Assembly (NCBI GenBank): GCA_040758525.1
Contig: JBFLVQ010000155.1
Coordinates: forward strand, 1 to 15,255
Length of the DNA stretch: 15,255 nt
Direction: 5' to 3'
Source of the DNA: JBFLVQ01 sp040758525
GTDB taxonomy: Bacteria > Acidobacteriota > Blastocatellia > Chloracidobacteriales > JADJPF01
Position numbers and translations under genes: made by a program. Below are positions 1-7,074 of the stretch, in pieces. The notes beneath the pieces were generated by a model that was not told where the DNA came from, did not search any database, and saw nothing but the letters and a program-made list of their open reading frames with translations. The first letter of the stretch is position 1. The number at the start of each line of letters is the position of its first letter.

Positions 1-453
1 TAGGATTATTAGCGAAGGAGAGTGCAATCGTACTCTTAGCAGTGTTGATATTAGCAGACCTATGCACAGAGCAATGGCGCACTCAATGGACCAAGCTGCT
101 ACAAAATTATCTAGGCTTCTTTGTCGTGGTAGCAATATATCTAACCATACGTTTTCTGGTTTTAAATCAGATAGGAGTTTCTGGAGACGTCACTTTTTTT
201 AAGAACGTCAACCTGGCAGGACGTATTTTCACAATGAGCCAGGCATTTATAAGATATTTTGAATTATTGGTATGGCCAGCCAATCTCTGCACAGATTATG
301 ACTTCACTGTGATCCCCAAAGTAACAACGATCAACTTACCTGTAGCGCTCTCATTGTTGTTGATCGGGGGAATATTTGCCATTGGTTGTTGGCTATTGCC
401 ACGAGTACAGTTTATTGCTTTTGCTATCCTCTTTTTCTTTATCACAATAAGTA
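1..453 (+). repeat. Mosaic direct repeat, copy 1 (paired with 2017-2469)
   Basis: At a constant offset of 2016 nt, bases 1-127 equal 2017-2143 exactly. Bases 226-303 match with one difference (290), and 316-453 match with four differences (359, 401, 404, 406). The block 128-225 between them is strongly diverged at the same length. It lies within tandem TMTC-like genes. Confidence 0.95.
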
Positions 454-1481
454 TTGTCTCTAATGTGATTTTTCCTACTGGTATTTTAATGACCGAGCGT
501 GCTCTTTATCTACCTGTAGCAAGCATCTGTTTGCTTGTCGGTGGTGGGCTAGATTGGCTAGCCAGCCGCAGTAAGCGACAACAGGCGCTCGCTATCACTA
601 TCATAGGTCTACTGCTGGTTGCTGCTGCGATACGTGATTATTATCGAAATCTAGATTGGTTAGATGGCTTCAATTATGCTCGTGCACTAATACATAGTGC
701 ACCGAACAACCCTAAGGGATATGTTATACTAGGCGTGCTTTACAACCAGCGTGGGATGTACCAGGAAGCAGAAGCTACACTAAAACAGGCAGTCACGATT
801 GCACCTGACAAAGCAGTTGGGCATGGTCGGCTAGGTGAATTTTATCTTCAACGCGGACGCTTTGATGAAGCCTATTCGGAATTACAACGTGCGATCAGCA
901 TTTATTCACGTGAAAGTTATTTACAAGCTGCGTTAGGACGTGTCTACCATCAGCGTGGAGAGTATCGTCAGGCAATAGAATCTTTTCGTCAGGCAATAGT
1001 ATTGGCACCACAAGATGCATTACTCTATGAGCAGCTAGGTGTCATCCTTTATCAGCTTGGTGATCGTAGTGGCGCATTACTGGAATTTCAGCGTGCGTTA
1101 GAACTGAAACCTGATCTAGCAACCGTACATACCAACTTAGGACTGTTATTAAAATCTCTTGGTGAAAATGAGAAAGCGCTTCAACATCTACATAGGGCTA
1201 CAGAATTAGAGCCAGACAATGCTGCGACACACAATGTTTATGGAACCACATTATTGAATATAGGTCGGTTGGCAGAGGCTGAAATAGAATTTGCTACCGC
1301 GATCAGACATGACAGCCAGTTTGTTGAGGCACATAACAATCTGGGAATAGTATATATTGAAATGGGACGCTACCAGGATGCTCGTCATGAATTTGAGACT
1401 GCGTTACGTATCAACCCAGACTATCTAAATGCACGGCGTAATCTAGAAAAGCTTCAGGCATTGCAGGGAAAAGTTGAATAG
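1..1481 (+). CDS. TMTC-like membrane protein with C-terminal TPR array (5'-truncated by window edge)
   Basis: The reading frame (codons from position 3) is open to the left edge, so this is the C-terminal part of a longer gene. A GTG at 42 is internal: the sequence before it encodes GLLAKESAIVLLAV, which matches the interior of the downstream paralogue. Several hydrophobic membrane segments are followed from about nt 700 by seven TPR units ending near nt 1470. The layout is that of TMTC/DUF1736 proteins (GT-C fold, CAZy GT105), which in eukaryotes transfer mannose from a polyprenyl-phosphate carrier to proteins; TPRs bind partner proteins. The catalytic N-terminus lies outside the window, so function rests on similarity to the next gene. 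The stop is 3 nt before the next ATG, implying one transcript. Parts of nt 1-453 are almost identical to the next gene while other parts are diverged (see findings). Confidence 0.85.
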   Translation, partial: GLLAKESAIVLLAVLILADLCTEQWRTQWTKLLQNYLGFFVVVAIYLTIRFLVLNQIGVSGDVTFFKNVNLAGRIFTMSQAFIRYFELLVWPANLCTDYDFTVIPKVTTINLPVALSLLLIGGIFAIGCWLLPRVQFIAFAILFFFITISIVSNVIFPTGILMTERALYLPVASICLLVGGGLDWLASRSKRQQALAITIIGLLLVAAAIRDYYRNLDWLDGFNYARALIHSAPNNPKGYVILGVLYNQRGMYQEAEATLKQAVTIAPDKAVGHGRLGEFYLQRGRFDEAYSELQRAISIYSRESYLQAALGRVYHQRGEYRQAIESFRQAIVLAPQDALLYEQLGVILYQLGDRSGALLEFQRALELKPDLATVHTNLGLLLKSLGENEKALQHLHRATELEPDNAATHNVYGTTLLNIGRLAEAEIEFATAIRHDSQFVEAHNNLGIVYIEMGRYQDARHEFETALRINPDYLNARRNLEKLQALQGKVE

Positions 1482-1484
1482 TTT

Positions 1485-3488
1485 ATGAGTCTTTCCAATG
1501 CCCAACGTCTATCACCAATAATACTGATTCTATTGATCACAGCGATCTGTTATTGGAATAGTCTATCAGGCGGCTTTGTTGCTGACGATCTGATCGTTGT
1601 CGTTAATAATGATCTAATCAAATCGATTAAGACATTTCCTACTCTCTTTGTGAAGAATTACTGGGGAGATGGTTATGATGATGGTATCTATCGTCCACTC
1701 ACAAATGCAACTTTTGCATTAGACTATGCAATACATGGATTACAGCCGTGGGGCTACCATCTGACAAATCTGCTGCTACACGCCCTCAATGGCTGGCTGG
1801 TCTATTGGCTAGTGCGACGCTACTGCAAGAAAGAACTGCTCGCACAAGTGAGTGCCTTGCTCTTTATCGCGCATCCTGTCCATACCGAAGCAGTCAGCTA
1901 TATTGCTGGACGTACAGAACTGCTGGCAGCAACTTTTGCATTGTTGTCTTGGGTGGCTTATTGTCAGCGAGAGCGAGGCAAGCACTACTACTGGTTAGCG
2001 CTATTGAGCTACTTGCTAGGATTATTAGCGAAGGAGAGTGCAATCGTACTCTTAGCAGTGTTGATATTAGCAGACCTATGCACAGAGCAATGGCGCACTC
2101 AATGGACCAAGCTGCTACAAAATTATCTAGGCTTCTTTGTCGTTGCGGTAATCTACATAATTCTGCGCATTGCTGTGCTTAAGCAGTTAGGGGTACCAGA
2201 AAATTGGGTCTTCTTTAAGGGTGAATCATTTTCTACTCGGCTTTTCACAATGAGCCAGGCATTTATAAGATATTTTGAATTATTGGTATGGCCAGCCAAT
2301 CTCTGTACAGATTATGACTATGGCGTAATTGCCAAAGTAACAACGATCAACTTACCTGTAGCGCTCTCATTGTTATTGATCGGGGGAATATTTGCCATTG
2401 GTTGTTGGCTATTGCCGCGTGCACAGTTTATTGCTTTTGCTATCCTCTTTTTCTTTATCACAATAAGTACAGTATCGAATATTCTCTTACCAACCGGAAT
2501 CTTGATGGCGGATCGGGTGCTCTATTTACCAGTGGCAAGCATCTGTTTATTAGCAGCAGGTCTATTAGATAGGATCGCTGAAATAGGGAGAAAATGGCGT
2601 ACAGTGGCGATAGCACTCACTCTTTTATTATTAGTAGCCGCCGCTGTGCGCGACTATTACCGCAATATTGACTGGCATGATCAAGAAGCATTTGTCTATG
2701 CATTGGTAAATACTGCGCCAAATAATATAAAAGGCCAAATATGTCTAGGTATACTGTATGGTCAACAGGGTCGTCACCAAGAAGCTGAGCAGACATTAAA
2801 ACGTGCAATATCACTAGCCCCAGACAAAGCGGTTACCCATGGCAGATTGGGAGAATTCTATGTTACCCAGGGACGTTTTGATGAGGCACAGGTGGCGCTA
2901 GAACATTCATTGCAAATCTCTACTCGCTTCGATTTTGTCTATGCAGCATTGGCTCGTGTTTATAGCTATCGTGGTGAGAAGGCCAAAGCCGTCGCAGCCT
3001 TCCAGCAAGCCATTGCGCTAGGACGTGCTAGTCCACATCTGTATCAGGAGTTGGCGGTCGCGTTATTACAGTTGAATGATTATCGTGGTAGTATTGCGCA
3101 ATTAGAGAAGGCACTGGAATTAAAGCCAGATTTTGCCGAAGCACATAATAATTTGGCGGTAGTGTTACGCTCACTGGGTCAACAGGAGGCAGCGCGAGAG
3201 CATTTTCATGCCGCTGCAACCCTAGAGCCAAATAATGCAGTAACTCGTAATGCTTATGGTGCAACACTACTCAATCTAGGTAGATTGGCAGAGGCAGAGA
3301 GAGAGTTTACTGCTGCGATCAAGATCGATGCTAATTTTGCTGAAGCCTATAACAACCTAGGTGTGGTCTACATACAGCAGCAACGCTATCAGGAAGCAAG
3401 AGAAAAATTTGAAACAGCATTACGGTTAAGGCCGGATTATACCAATGCTGCGCGCAACCTAGCAATGTTACAATCACCAACCAAGTAA
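1485..3488 (+). CDS. TMTC-like GT-C family putative protein O-glycosyltransferase with TPR repeats
   Basis: This is a complete 667-aa copy. It starts with a membrane segment (residues about 10-28), then FVADD with the Asp pair D34/D35 in the first external loop, as expected of GT-C catalytic acids. It continues with YRPLTNATFALDY (about 69-81), GYHLTNLLLHALN (90-102) and HPVHTEAVSYIAGRTELLA (130-148), all recognisable TMTC motifs. More membrane helices follow to about residue 400, then seven TPRs from about 412 to 660. Known TMTC proteins (GT105) are O-mannosyltransferases that use polyprenyl-phosphate-mannose; bacterial members are mostly uncharacterised, so both sugar and acceptor are inference. 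The gene lies 3 nt after the upstream paralogue. The ATG at 1485 is chosen because translation gives the full N-terminal helix and DD loop. A DPM1-like enzyme that could supply the lipid-linked sugar is encoded at 4286-4969. Confidence 0.85.
   Translation: MSLSNAQRLSPIILILLITAICYWNSLSGGFVADDLIVVVNNDLIKSIKTFPTLFVKNYWGDGYDDGIYRPLTNATFALDYAIHGLQPWGYHLTNLLLHALNGWLVYWLVRRYCKKELLAQVSALLFIAHPVHTEAVSYIAGRTELLAATFALLSWVAYCQRERGKHYYWLALLSYLLGLLAKESAIVLLAVLILADLCTEQWRTQWTKLLQNYLGFFVVAVIYIILRIAVLKQLGVPENWVFFKGESFSTRLFTMSQAFIRYFELLVWPANLCTDYDYGVIAKVTTINLPVALSLLLIGGIFAIGCWLLPRAQFIAFAILFFFITISTVSNILLPTGILMADRVLYLPVASICLLAAGLLDRIAEIGRKWRTVAIALTLLLLVAAAVRDYYRNIDWHDQEAFVYALVNTAPNNIKGQICLGILYGQQGRHQEAEQTLKRAISLAPDKAVTHGRLGEFYVTQGRFDEAQVALEHSLQISTRFDFVYAALARVYSYRGEKAKAVAAFQQAIALGRASPHLYQELAVALLQLNDYRGSIAQLEKALELKPDFAEAHNNLAVVLRSLGQQEAAREHFHAAATLEPNNAVTRNAYGATLLNLGRLAEAEREFTAAIKIDANFAEAYNNLGVVYIQQQRYQEAREKFETALRLRPDYTNAARNLAMLQSPTK
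2017..2469 (+). repeat. Mosaic direct repeat, copy 2 (paired with 1-453)
   Basis: This is the second copy of the mosaic repeat, inside the membrane region of the complete TMTC-like gene. After 2469 the two genes diverge at most synonymous sites. Confidence 0.95.
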
Positions 3489-3525
3489 TTGTATTTGTAC
3501 AATATTCTTAGAATGGGAGATCAGT

Positions 3526-4239
3526 ATGGGATGGAGTGAGCTTTCACATCAGTGGAAAGAGACCATTAAACTAAAACAACCAATTGCCATTGCTTTTGTT
3601 GAGCATCCACCTGAAGGGATATCACGAGTTAGCGAAGTAGCCCCTTCTGCCTGTACCTACTGGCGACGTGGTGAACAAGAGCTTTTTTATACCACAGCAG
3701 AAGATCACTATAATTGTCCAATTGGTCTAATGACGATGGGGTTTTCTCTCTCTGCAGAAAAGCACCAAGAAGCACAAACCCTAGTTGCTACAATGGCTAG
3801 TCTACACTACTTTGATCCAGCAGAGGTCCAGTATTTGCCAACTATCAAGAAAGCTCATAACATTATTGTTTATGGTCCATTAGAGAACTTTCCCATTGAT
3901 CCAGATATAATAATTTTAATGTTGACACCTTATCAGGCTATGCTTGCTTCGGAAGCATTAGGCGGTCTAGCTTGGGCAGAGCAACCTCGGTTTGGTATGT
4001 TTGGCCGACCAGCCTGTGCTGCTATTCCTATGGCAGAACAACTCTCTCATCCAACCGCCAGTCTTGGTTGTATTGGTGCTCGTACTTACCTAAGCATCTT
4101 ACCAGCAGAGATGCTAATGGTTATTCCTGCTGCCCAGTTTAGCCAAGCAACAGCAAAGCTTGTCACCATTGCTGATGCAAATCAGCAATTGGCAGGTTAT
4201 CATAACGAGAGAGCGCAGACTATCTCAACCAATCATTAA
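3526..4239 (+). CDS. DUF169 family protein (COG2043-like), function unknown
   Basis: This 237-aa soluble protein has no signal peptide or membrane helix. The family is recognisable from the N-terminal block PIAIAFVEHPPEGISRV (residues about 19-35), the CTYWRRGEQELFYTTAEDHYNCPIG region with two cysteines (about 43-67), and a C-terminal TASLGCIGARTYLSILPAEML segment. DUF169 proteins occur across anaerobes and other bacteria and have no established activity; the conserved Cys and TAEDH-NCPIG motif suggest a ligand or metal site, but that is only a guess. The start ATG at 3526 has GGGAG 6 nt upstream. The gene lies 37 nt after the TPR gene on the same strand and converges with the GT2 gene. Its role in this neighbourhood is unknown. 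Confidence 0.8.
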   Translation: MGWSELSHQWKETIKLKQPIAIAFVEHPPEGISRVSEVAPSACTYWRRGEQELFYTTAEDHYNCPIGLMTMGFSLSAEKHQEAQTLVATMASLHYFDPAEVQYLPTIKKAHNIIVYGPLENFPIDPDIIILMLTPYQAMLASEALGGLAWAEQPRFGMFGRPACAAIPMAEQLSHPTASLGCIGARTYLSILPAEMLMVIPAAQFSQATAKLVTIADANQQLAGYHNERAQTISTNH

Positions 4240-4285
4240 TAGATCAAGTATCGTTATGGTGCCAGATATTGAGCTGAGTTGATCG

Positions 4286-4969
4286 TCACTCAAAGAAGCG
4301 AAACCAGACGATGGCAAAGATCGCTTTAATACCATCTTTCCAGGTGATCTTTTTACCTTCCGTATAACTACGACCACTGTAGCTAATCGGTACTTCATAG
4401 ATACGCAGATGCCTTTTTGCTACTTTGGCGGTAAATTCTGGCTCAAATCCGAATCGATTAGATTTGATTGTGATCTGTTGCAGTACTTTGTTAGTAAAAG
4501 CCTTATAACAGGTCTCCATATCGGTGAGGTTAATATCATTAATGGCATTGGAAAGCAGAGTGAGAAACTTATTACCAACATAATGCCAGAAGAACAGTAC
4601 TCTATGTGGGCCGCCGAGAAACCTAGACCCAAAGACTACATCAGCGCGGCCATCGAGAATCGGTTCAAGCAATTTACCGTAGTCGCGCGGATCGTATTCT
4701 AGATCGGCGTCCTGTATGATGATAATGTTACCATTGACATGACTAAAACCAGTGCGTAGTGCTGCGCCTTTGCCTTGGTTGTGATCGTGGTAATAGACTT
4801 TCACATTGTCTAGTTGACTAAGCCGCTGCAACTGATCTCGCGTACCATCGGTCGAGCAGTCATCAACAATGATAATCTCTTTATCCATTTCAGCAGCCTG
4901 CACACGGGCAACAATCTCCTCAATGGTAGCGACTTCGTTGTATACTGGTATCACTATGGAAAGTTTCAT
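4286..4969 (-). CDS. Glycosyltransferase family 2, DPM1-like polyprenyl-phosphate sugar synthase
   Basis: The 227-aa product starts at the ATG at 4969 (MKLSIVIPVYNE), not at the longer upstream frame to 5032, because GT2 domains begin exactly with this beta strand and the extra 21 residues are unlike the family. GT-A fold motifs are VDD (D36/D37, nucleotide binding), HNQGKGAALRTGF (63-75), the DAD metal site (D87, D89) in IIIIQDADLEYDP, and a C-terminal SNRFGFEPEFTAKVAK block as in dolichyl-phosphate mannose synthases. There is no C-terminal membrane domain, so it is a short soluble or peripheral form. The likely reaction is NDP-sugar plus polyprenyl phosphate to polyprenyl-phosphate-sugar on the cytoplasmic face. 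The sugar cannot be read from sequence. An AAGG lies directly against the ATG, a poor ribosome site. The gene is convergent with DUF169 and divergent from the YkvA gene. Confidence 0.88.
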   Translation of the reverse strand: MKLSIVIPVYNEVATIEEIVARVQAAEMDKEIIIVDDCSTDGTRDQLQRLSQLDNVKVYYHDHNQGKGAALRTGFSHVNGNIIIIQDADLEYDPRDYGKLLEPILDGRADVVFGSRFLGGPHRVLFFWHYVGNKFLTLLSNAINDINLTDMETCYKAFTNKVLQQITIKSNRFGFEPEFTAKVAKRHLRIYEVPISYSGRSYTEGKKITWKDGIKAIFAIVWFRFFE

Positions 4970-5120
4970 CCTTAAATATCCGCGTGTTAATTTTGTTTGC
5001 AATATTAAACAATATGTACAGGAAAAAAGCACTAGTAACCTGTGGCTGCGGCTCTCTATATCACACCTGAGCCAAATCGACTAAAATGAGCTGTTACGAT
5101 TTCGACAAGGAGAGGTTGAA

Positions 5121-5591
5121 ATGTCCGATTTAGTGATACATCATAACGCGTCGCGGCCTGTAATGCGTTCTCGACTGCGTTCGCTGATTGGGTTTCTCCC
5201 CAATCTTTTAAAACTTTTGTACCGGTTAATGCGTGATGCTAGAGTGTCCCGCACGGACAAGGCAGTGCTTGCTGGCACGATCCTTTATGTGATTGCGCCA
5301 CTCGATTTTCTCCCCGATTTTATTCCCTTCATTGGTCAAGTGGATGACTCTTACTTGGTTGCGATTGCCCTGCTGCGCCTTATTAATCGTACATCAGCAG
5401 AGATAGTGCAGGAGCATTGGGAAGGGGGGATAGACATCAAGGCATTGGTGACTACAATTGCTAATCTGGCTCAATTCTTTCTTCCCATACGCCTACGTGA
5501 AATTCTCGTAGGACGATTGGAGCGACCGGCTGCGGTAGCCAATTTCGATAACTATGCCAAGAAACGCAACCGTGACCAGGATAATCAGTAG
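5121..5591 (+). CDS. YkvA/DUF1232 family small membrane-associated protein
   Basis: The protein has 156 aa. The DUF1232 signature is clear: DKAVLAGTILYVIAPLDFLPDFIPFIGQVDDSYLVAIALLRLINRT, spanning about residues 47-93, with the typical SPxDLxPDxIPxxGxxDD pattern (here APLDFLPDFIPFIGQVDD). The hydrophobic core suggests one or two membrane-associated helices. Known members have no defined biochemical role. The start ATG at 5121 is preceded by AAGGAG at 8 nt spacing. The receiver-like gene begins only 9 nt after the stop, so the two are probably co-transcribed. The C-terminus is basic and polar (AKKRNRDQDNQ). Confidence 0.82.
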   Translation: MSDLVIHHNASRPVMRSRLRSLIGFLPNLLKLLYRLMRDARVSRTDKAVLAGTILYVIAPLDFLPDFIPFIGQVDDSYLVAIALLRLINRTSAEIVQEHWEGGIDIKALVTTIANLAQFFLPIRLREILVGRLERPAAVANFDNYAKKRNRDQDNQ

Positions 5592-5600
5592 GAATGTGCC

Positions 5601-5978
5601 TTGGTTGAAGCAATGAGTAGGAAGGTTCTTGCTGCGGTAGCTGATATGTTTTTTGCTGCAAAGATTGATGCAGCAGCGCGCCAACAGGGTATTTTAGTTG
5701 AATACGTCCGTACAGCAGAAGCCCTGTTGACGCAGGCTCGCGCTATTTCTCCGGCCTTGATTCTACTTGATCTTAATAACACTCGCTTTGATACACTAGC
5801 GGCACTTGAGCAGTTAAAAGCAGATATGGTGGGCAGTACTATTCCTGTGATAGGTTTCCTTAGCCATGTACAAGTAGAGCGACGTAGACAGGCCGAGAGC
5901 CTGGGGTGTGACCGCGTTATGGCGCGATCCGAATTCAGCACACGCTTATCAGAGATTCTCTCCGGAAATTTTGCTTAG
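5601..5978 (+). CDS. Degenerate response-regulator receiver domain protein
   Basis: This is a single CheY-like domain of about 120 aa with no output domain. Two starts are possible: TTG at 5601 or ATG at 5613 (MSRKVLAAVAD). Numbering from the ATG, the phospho-acceptor aspartate is present (D53 in ALILLDLNN) and the beta4-end Ser is seen in VIGFLSH. The N-terminal acidic pair is reduced to one residue (D11), and the conserved beta5 Lys of the KP motif is replaced (VMARSEF). It is therefore an atypical receiver whose phosphorylation chemistry may be altered or lost. It lies 9 nt after the YkvA-like gene and probably shares its transcript. No histidine kinase is in the window. Family assignment is moderately sure; activity is not. 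Confidence 0.68.
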   Translation: MVEAMSRKVLAAVADMFFAAKIDAAARQQGILVEYVRTAEALLTQARAISPALILLDLNNTRFDTLAALEQLKADMVGSTIPVIGFLSHVQVERRRQAESLGCDRVMARSEFSTRLSEILSGNFA

Positions 5979-6008
5979 ACTAATAAGAGTTTTTTACCTG
6001 CTAAGCAA
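5971..6008 (+). terminator. Inverted repeat at the end of the receiver-like gene
   Basis: TTGCTTAG (5971-5978) overlaps the stop of the receiver gene and is perfectly complementary to CTAAGCAA (6001-6008). The 22-nt loop contains a run of six T. The long loop and the T-run inside rather than after the stem make it an unusual terminator, so the role is uncertain. Confidence 0.3.
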
Positions 6009-6069
6009 ACCTATTTTCTTCTTCCTTCATCATTAGGCCAATCTAAAAAATTGTAAGGGGTTAAAGACA

Positions 6070-6465
6070 ATGGCGACCAAACCCGCACGTTCACCAGAGA
6101 AGAAGCAACAGCGCACGCTAGTCAATGACCTAAAGACGACTTTGCGCGCGGCTAATCCGACTATTCTCAAAGATCGATTGTATCTTTCTCTCATTGCGTT
6201 GAATGAGAATGATCGGGTGGTAGTTTTTAAGGAGCTCTTTGCAGCTTTAAGCGACCACCACGTTAATGTTCATAATCACCTGTTGCTGCTGGGCGGCAAT
6301 CCTAATCAGTTGTTGGATGCGACTGCCAATGATGTTGCCTTGCTGATTCGCTACTATCGTATTAATGCCCTACAATTGCTTGATATAGTAGCCAGTGTAC
6401 TAGAGCGTTTTGCGGTCTTAAAGCAGGCGCTCGCCACACTGCAAGACGAACAGGTGGCAGCTTAA
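6070..6465 (+). CDS. Hypothetical protein, 131 aa, predicted alpha-helical
   Basis: I do not recognise a family. The ATG at 6070 has AAGGGG about 9 nt upstream, and codon use resembles the neighbours, so it is probably a real gene. The N-terminus is basic and polar (MATKPARSPEKKQQ). The rest is dense in Leu/Ala/Asn and reads as several amphipathic helices, for example LKDRLYLSLIALNENDRVVV and LLIRYYRINALQLLDIVASV. There is no signal peptide, clear membrane segment, cysteine or catalytic motif. A strong hairpin followed by a T-run closes the gene downstream (6480-6536). The gap from the receiver gene is 91 nt, so it may have its own promoter. Confidence 0.6.
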   Translation: MATKPARSPEKKQQRTLVNDLKTTLRAANPTILKDRLYLSLIALNENDRVVVFKELFAALSDHHVNVHNHLLLLGGNPNQLLDATANDVALLIRYYRINALQLLDIVASVLERFAVLKQALATLQDEQVAA

Positions 6466-6479
6466 AAGGAGAATCTATC

Positions 6480-6536
6480 GGTTGGTGCGGCGAGCCATTT
6501 TCCGCTCGCCGCGCAGGGTCACGGGCAACCTTTTTT
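6480..6536 (+). terminator. Strong two-tier hairpin with U-run after the 131-aa gene
   Basis: GCGGCGAGC (6487-6495) pairs perfectly with GCTCGCCGC (6504-6512) around the 8-nt loop CATTTTCC; the stem extends outward by one G.U and one G-C pair. An outer stem GGTTG (6480-6484) / CAACC (6526-6530) ends directly at TTTTTT (6531-6536). This fits an intrinsic terminator whose basal stem abuts the U-run. Confidence 0.65.
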
Positions 6537-6606
6537 CGTGTAATGTAACCTCATTTATAAACTTCTAAAGGAAAATTCCTAACGACTAGAGGAGTGTACT
6601 ATTATT

Positions 6607-6837
6607 ATGCAAGTTGCCACCGAAATAAAGCAAGTCACTAAATTGCCTACTTTAAACTTGAATCGTGCTACCTATCGTGAATTGGTACGACTTCCCGGTA
6701 TCGGTGATACACTCGCCCGCCGCATCATTGAATACCGTAAACAGTGTGGTAGTTTCCGTCAGGTAGAAGATTTAGTGCATTCTATTGGTCTACATCAGCG
6801 TCGTTTTGAACAGATCGCAGATAGACTTGAGGTTTAA
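6607..6837 (+). CDS. Small ComEA-like helix-hairpin-helix protein
   Basis: The 76-aa product is almost entirely one tandem helix-hairpin-helix domain: LNLNRATYRELVRLPGIG (residues 16-33), then DTLARRIIEYRKQCGSF and QVEDLVHSIGL. The LPGIG hairpin and the RIIEYR-GSF-VEDL pattern are those of the ComEA C-terminal DNA-binding domain, where the hairpin glycines contact the DNA backbone. Full ComEA has a signal/anchor helix before this domain; none is present here, so the product should be cytoplasmic unless the start is wrong. AGGAG lies 12 nt before the ATG, longer than usual. The role is probably nonspecific DNA binding; a part in DNA uptake is not supported by neighbours. A terminator-like hairpin follows. 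Confidence 0.78.
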   Translation: MQVATEIKQVTKLPTLNLNRATYRELVRLPGIGDTLARRIIEYRKQCGSFRQVEDLVHSIGLHQRRFEQIADRLEV

Positions 6838-6840
6838 GCG

Positions 6841-6863
6841 AACCAATTGATCAATGGTTTTTT
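6841..6863 (+). terminator. Terminator-like hairpin after the HhH gene
   Basis: AACCA (6841-6845) plus TT pairs with AA plus TGGTT (6855-6859) around GATC with one bulged A (6846). The 3' arm runs into TTTTTT (6858-6863). The stem is AT-rich and short, but position and U-run fit an intrinsic terminator. Confidence 0.5.
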
Positions 6864-7074
6864 CTCTTTTCCAGTAACATTACTTTGCCCTACGAATAAA
6901 TAAGAGCGGTTTTTTCAAAAAATAACTAGAACAGCCTAGACATACTTGCCTATTTAGGGTGACGTCTGTAATTAAACCGATGTCGCCACTATACTCTTGT
7001 CTCTAACGCTCAGTTCGCTTTAATATTTAAGCCTTAGCCAACTGGCGAAAATATGCCGATAGGAACAGTTTATT
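6864..7074 (+). promoter_or_regulatory. Leader region of the S53 protease with an imperfect stem-loop
   Basis: No gene is seen here. An 11-position inverted repeat, GGTGACGTCTG (6958-6968) against CCGATGTCGCC (6977-6987), forms ten pairs (two G.U) around TAATTAAA. A weak sigma70-like pair TTGTCT (6997-7002) and TAATAT (7021-7026), 18 nt apart, lies 3' of it; each matches consensus at four of six positions. AGGAAC lies about 8 nt before the ATG at 7075. The promoter is tentative. Confidence 0.3.

Noticed and set aside
42..44. GTG at 42 as the true start of the first gene
   Set aside because: The frame is open to the window edge and matches the interior of the paralogue, so the gene is simply cut.
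1748..2182. 144-aa open frame on the plus strand
   Set aside because: It overlaps the complete TMTC-like gene in another frame and its translation has no domain; it is a shadow.
3488..3503. ATTGTA/TACAAT hairpin after the second TMTC-like gene
   Set aside because: Only six AT-rich pairs and no T-run; too weak to call a terminator.
4242..4284. GATCAA/TTGATC inverted repeat between convergent genes
   Set aside because: Six-bp arms around a 31-nt loop are expected by chance.
4970..5032. Longer N-terminus for the GT2 enzyme
   Set aside because: The extra 21 residues are unlike the family, which begins at KLSIVIPVYNE; the internal ATG at 4969 is preferred.
6906..6923. TTTTTTCAAAAAA symmetric run
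   Set aside because: Simple A/T homopolymers around one base; no stable hairpin or function can be argued.
6836..7020. AAGCGAAC (6836-6843) and GTTCGCTT (7013-7020) inverted repeat
   Set aside because: Arms are only 8 nt and about 170 nt apart, with no other sign of a mobile-element end.
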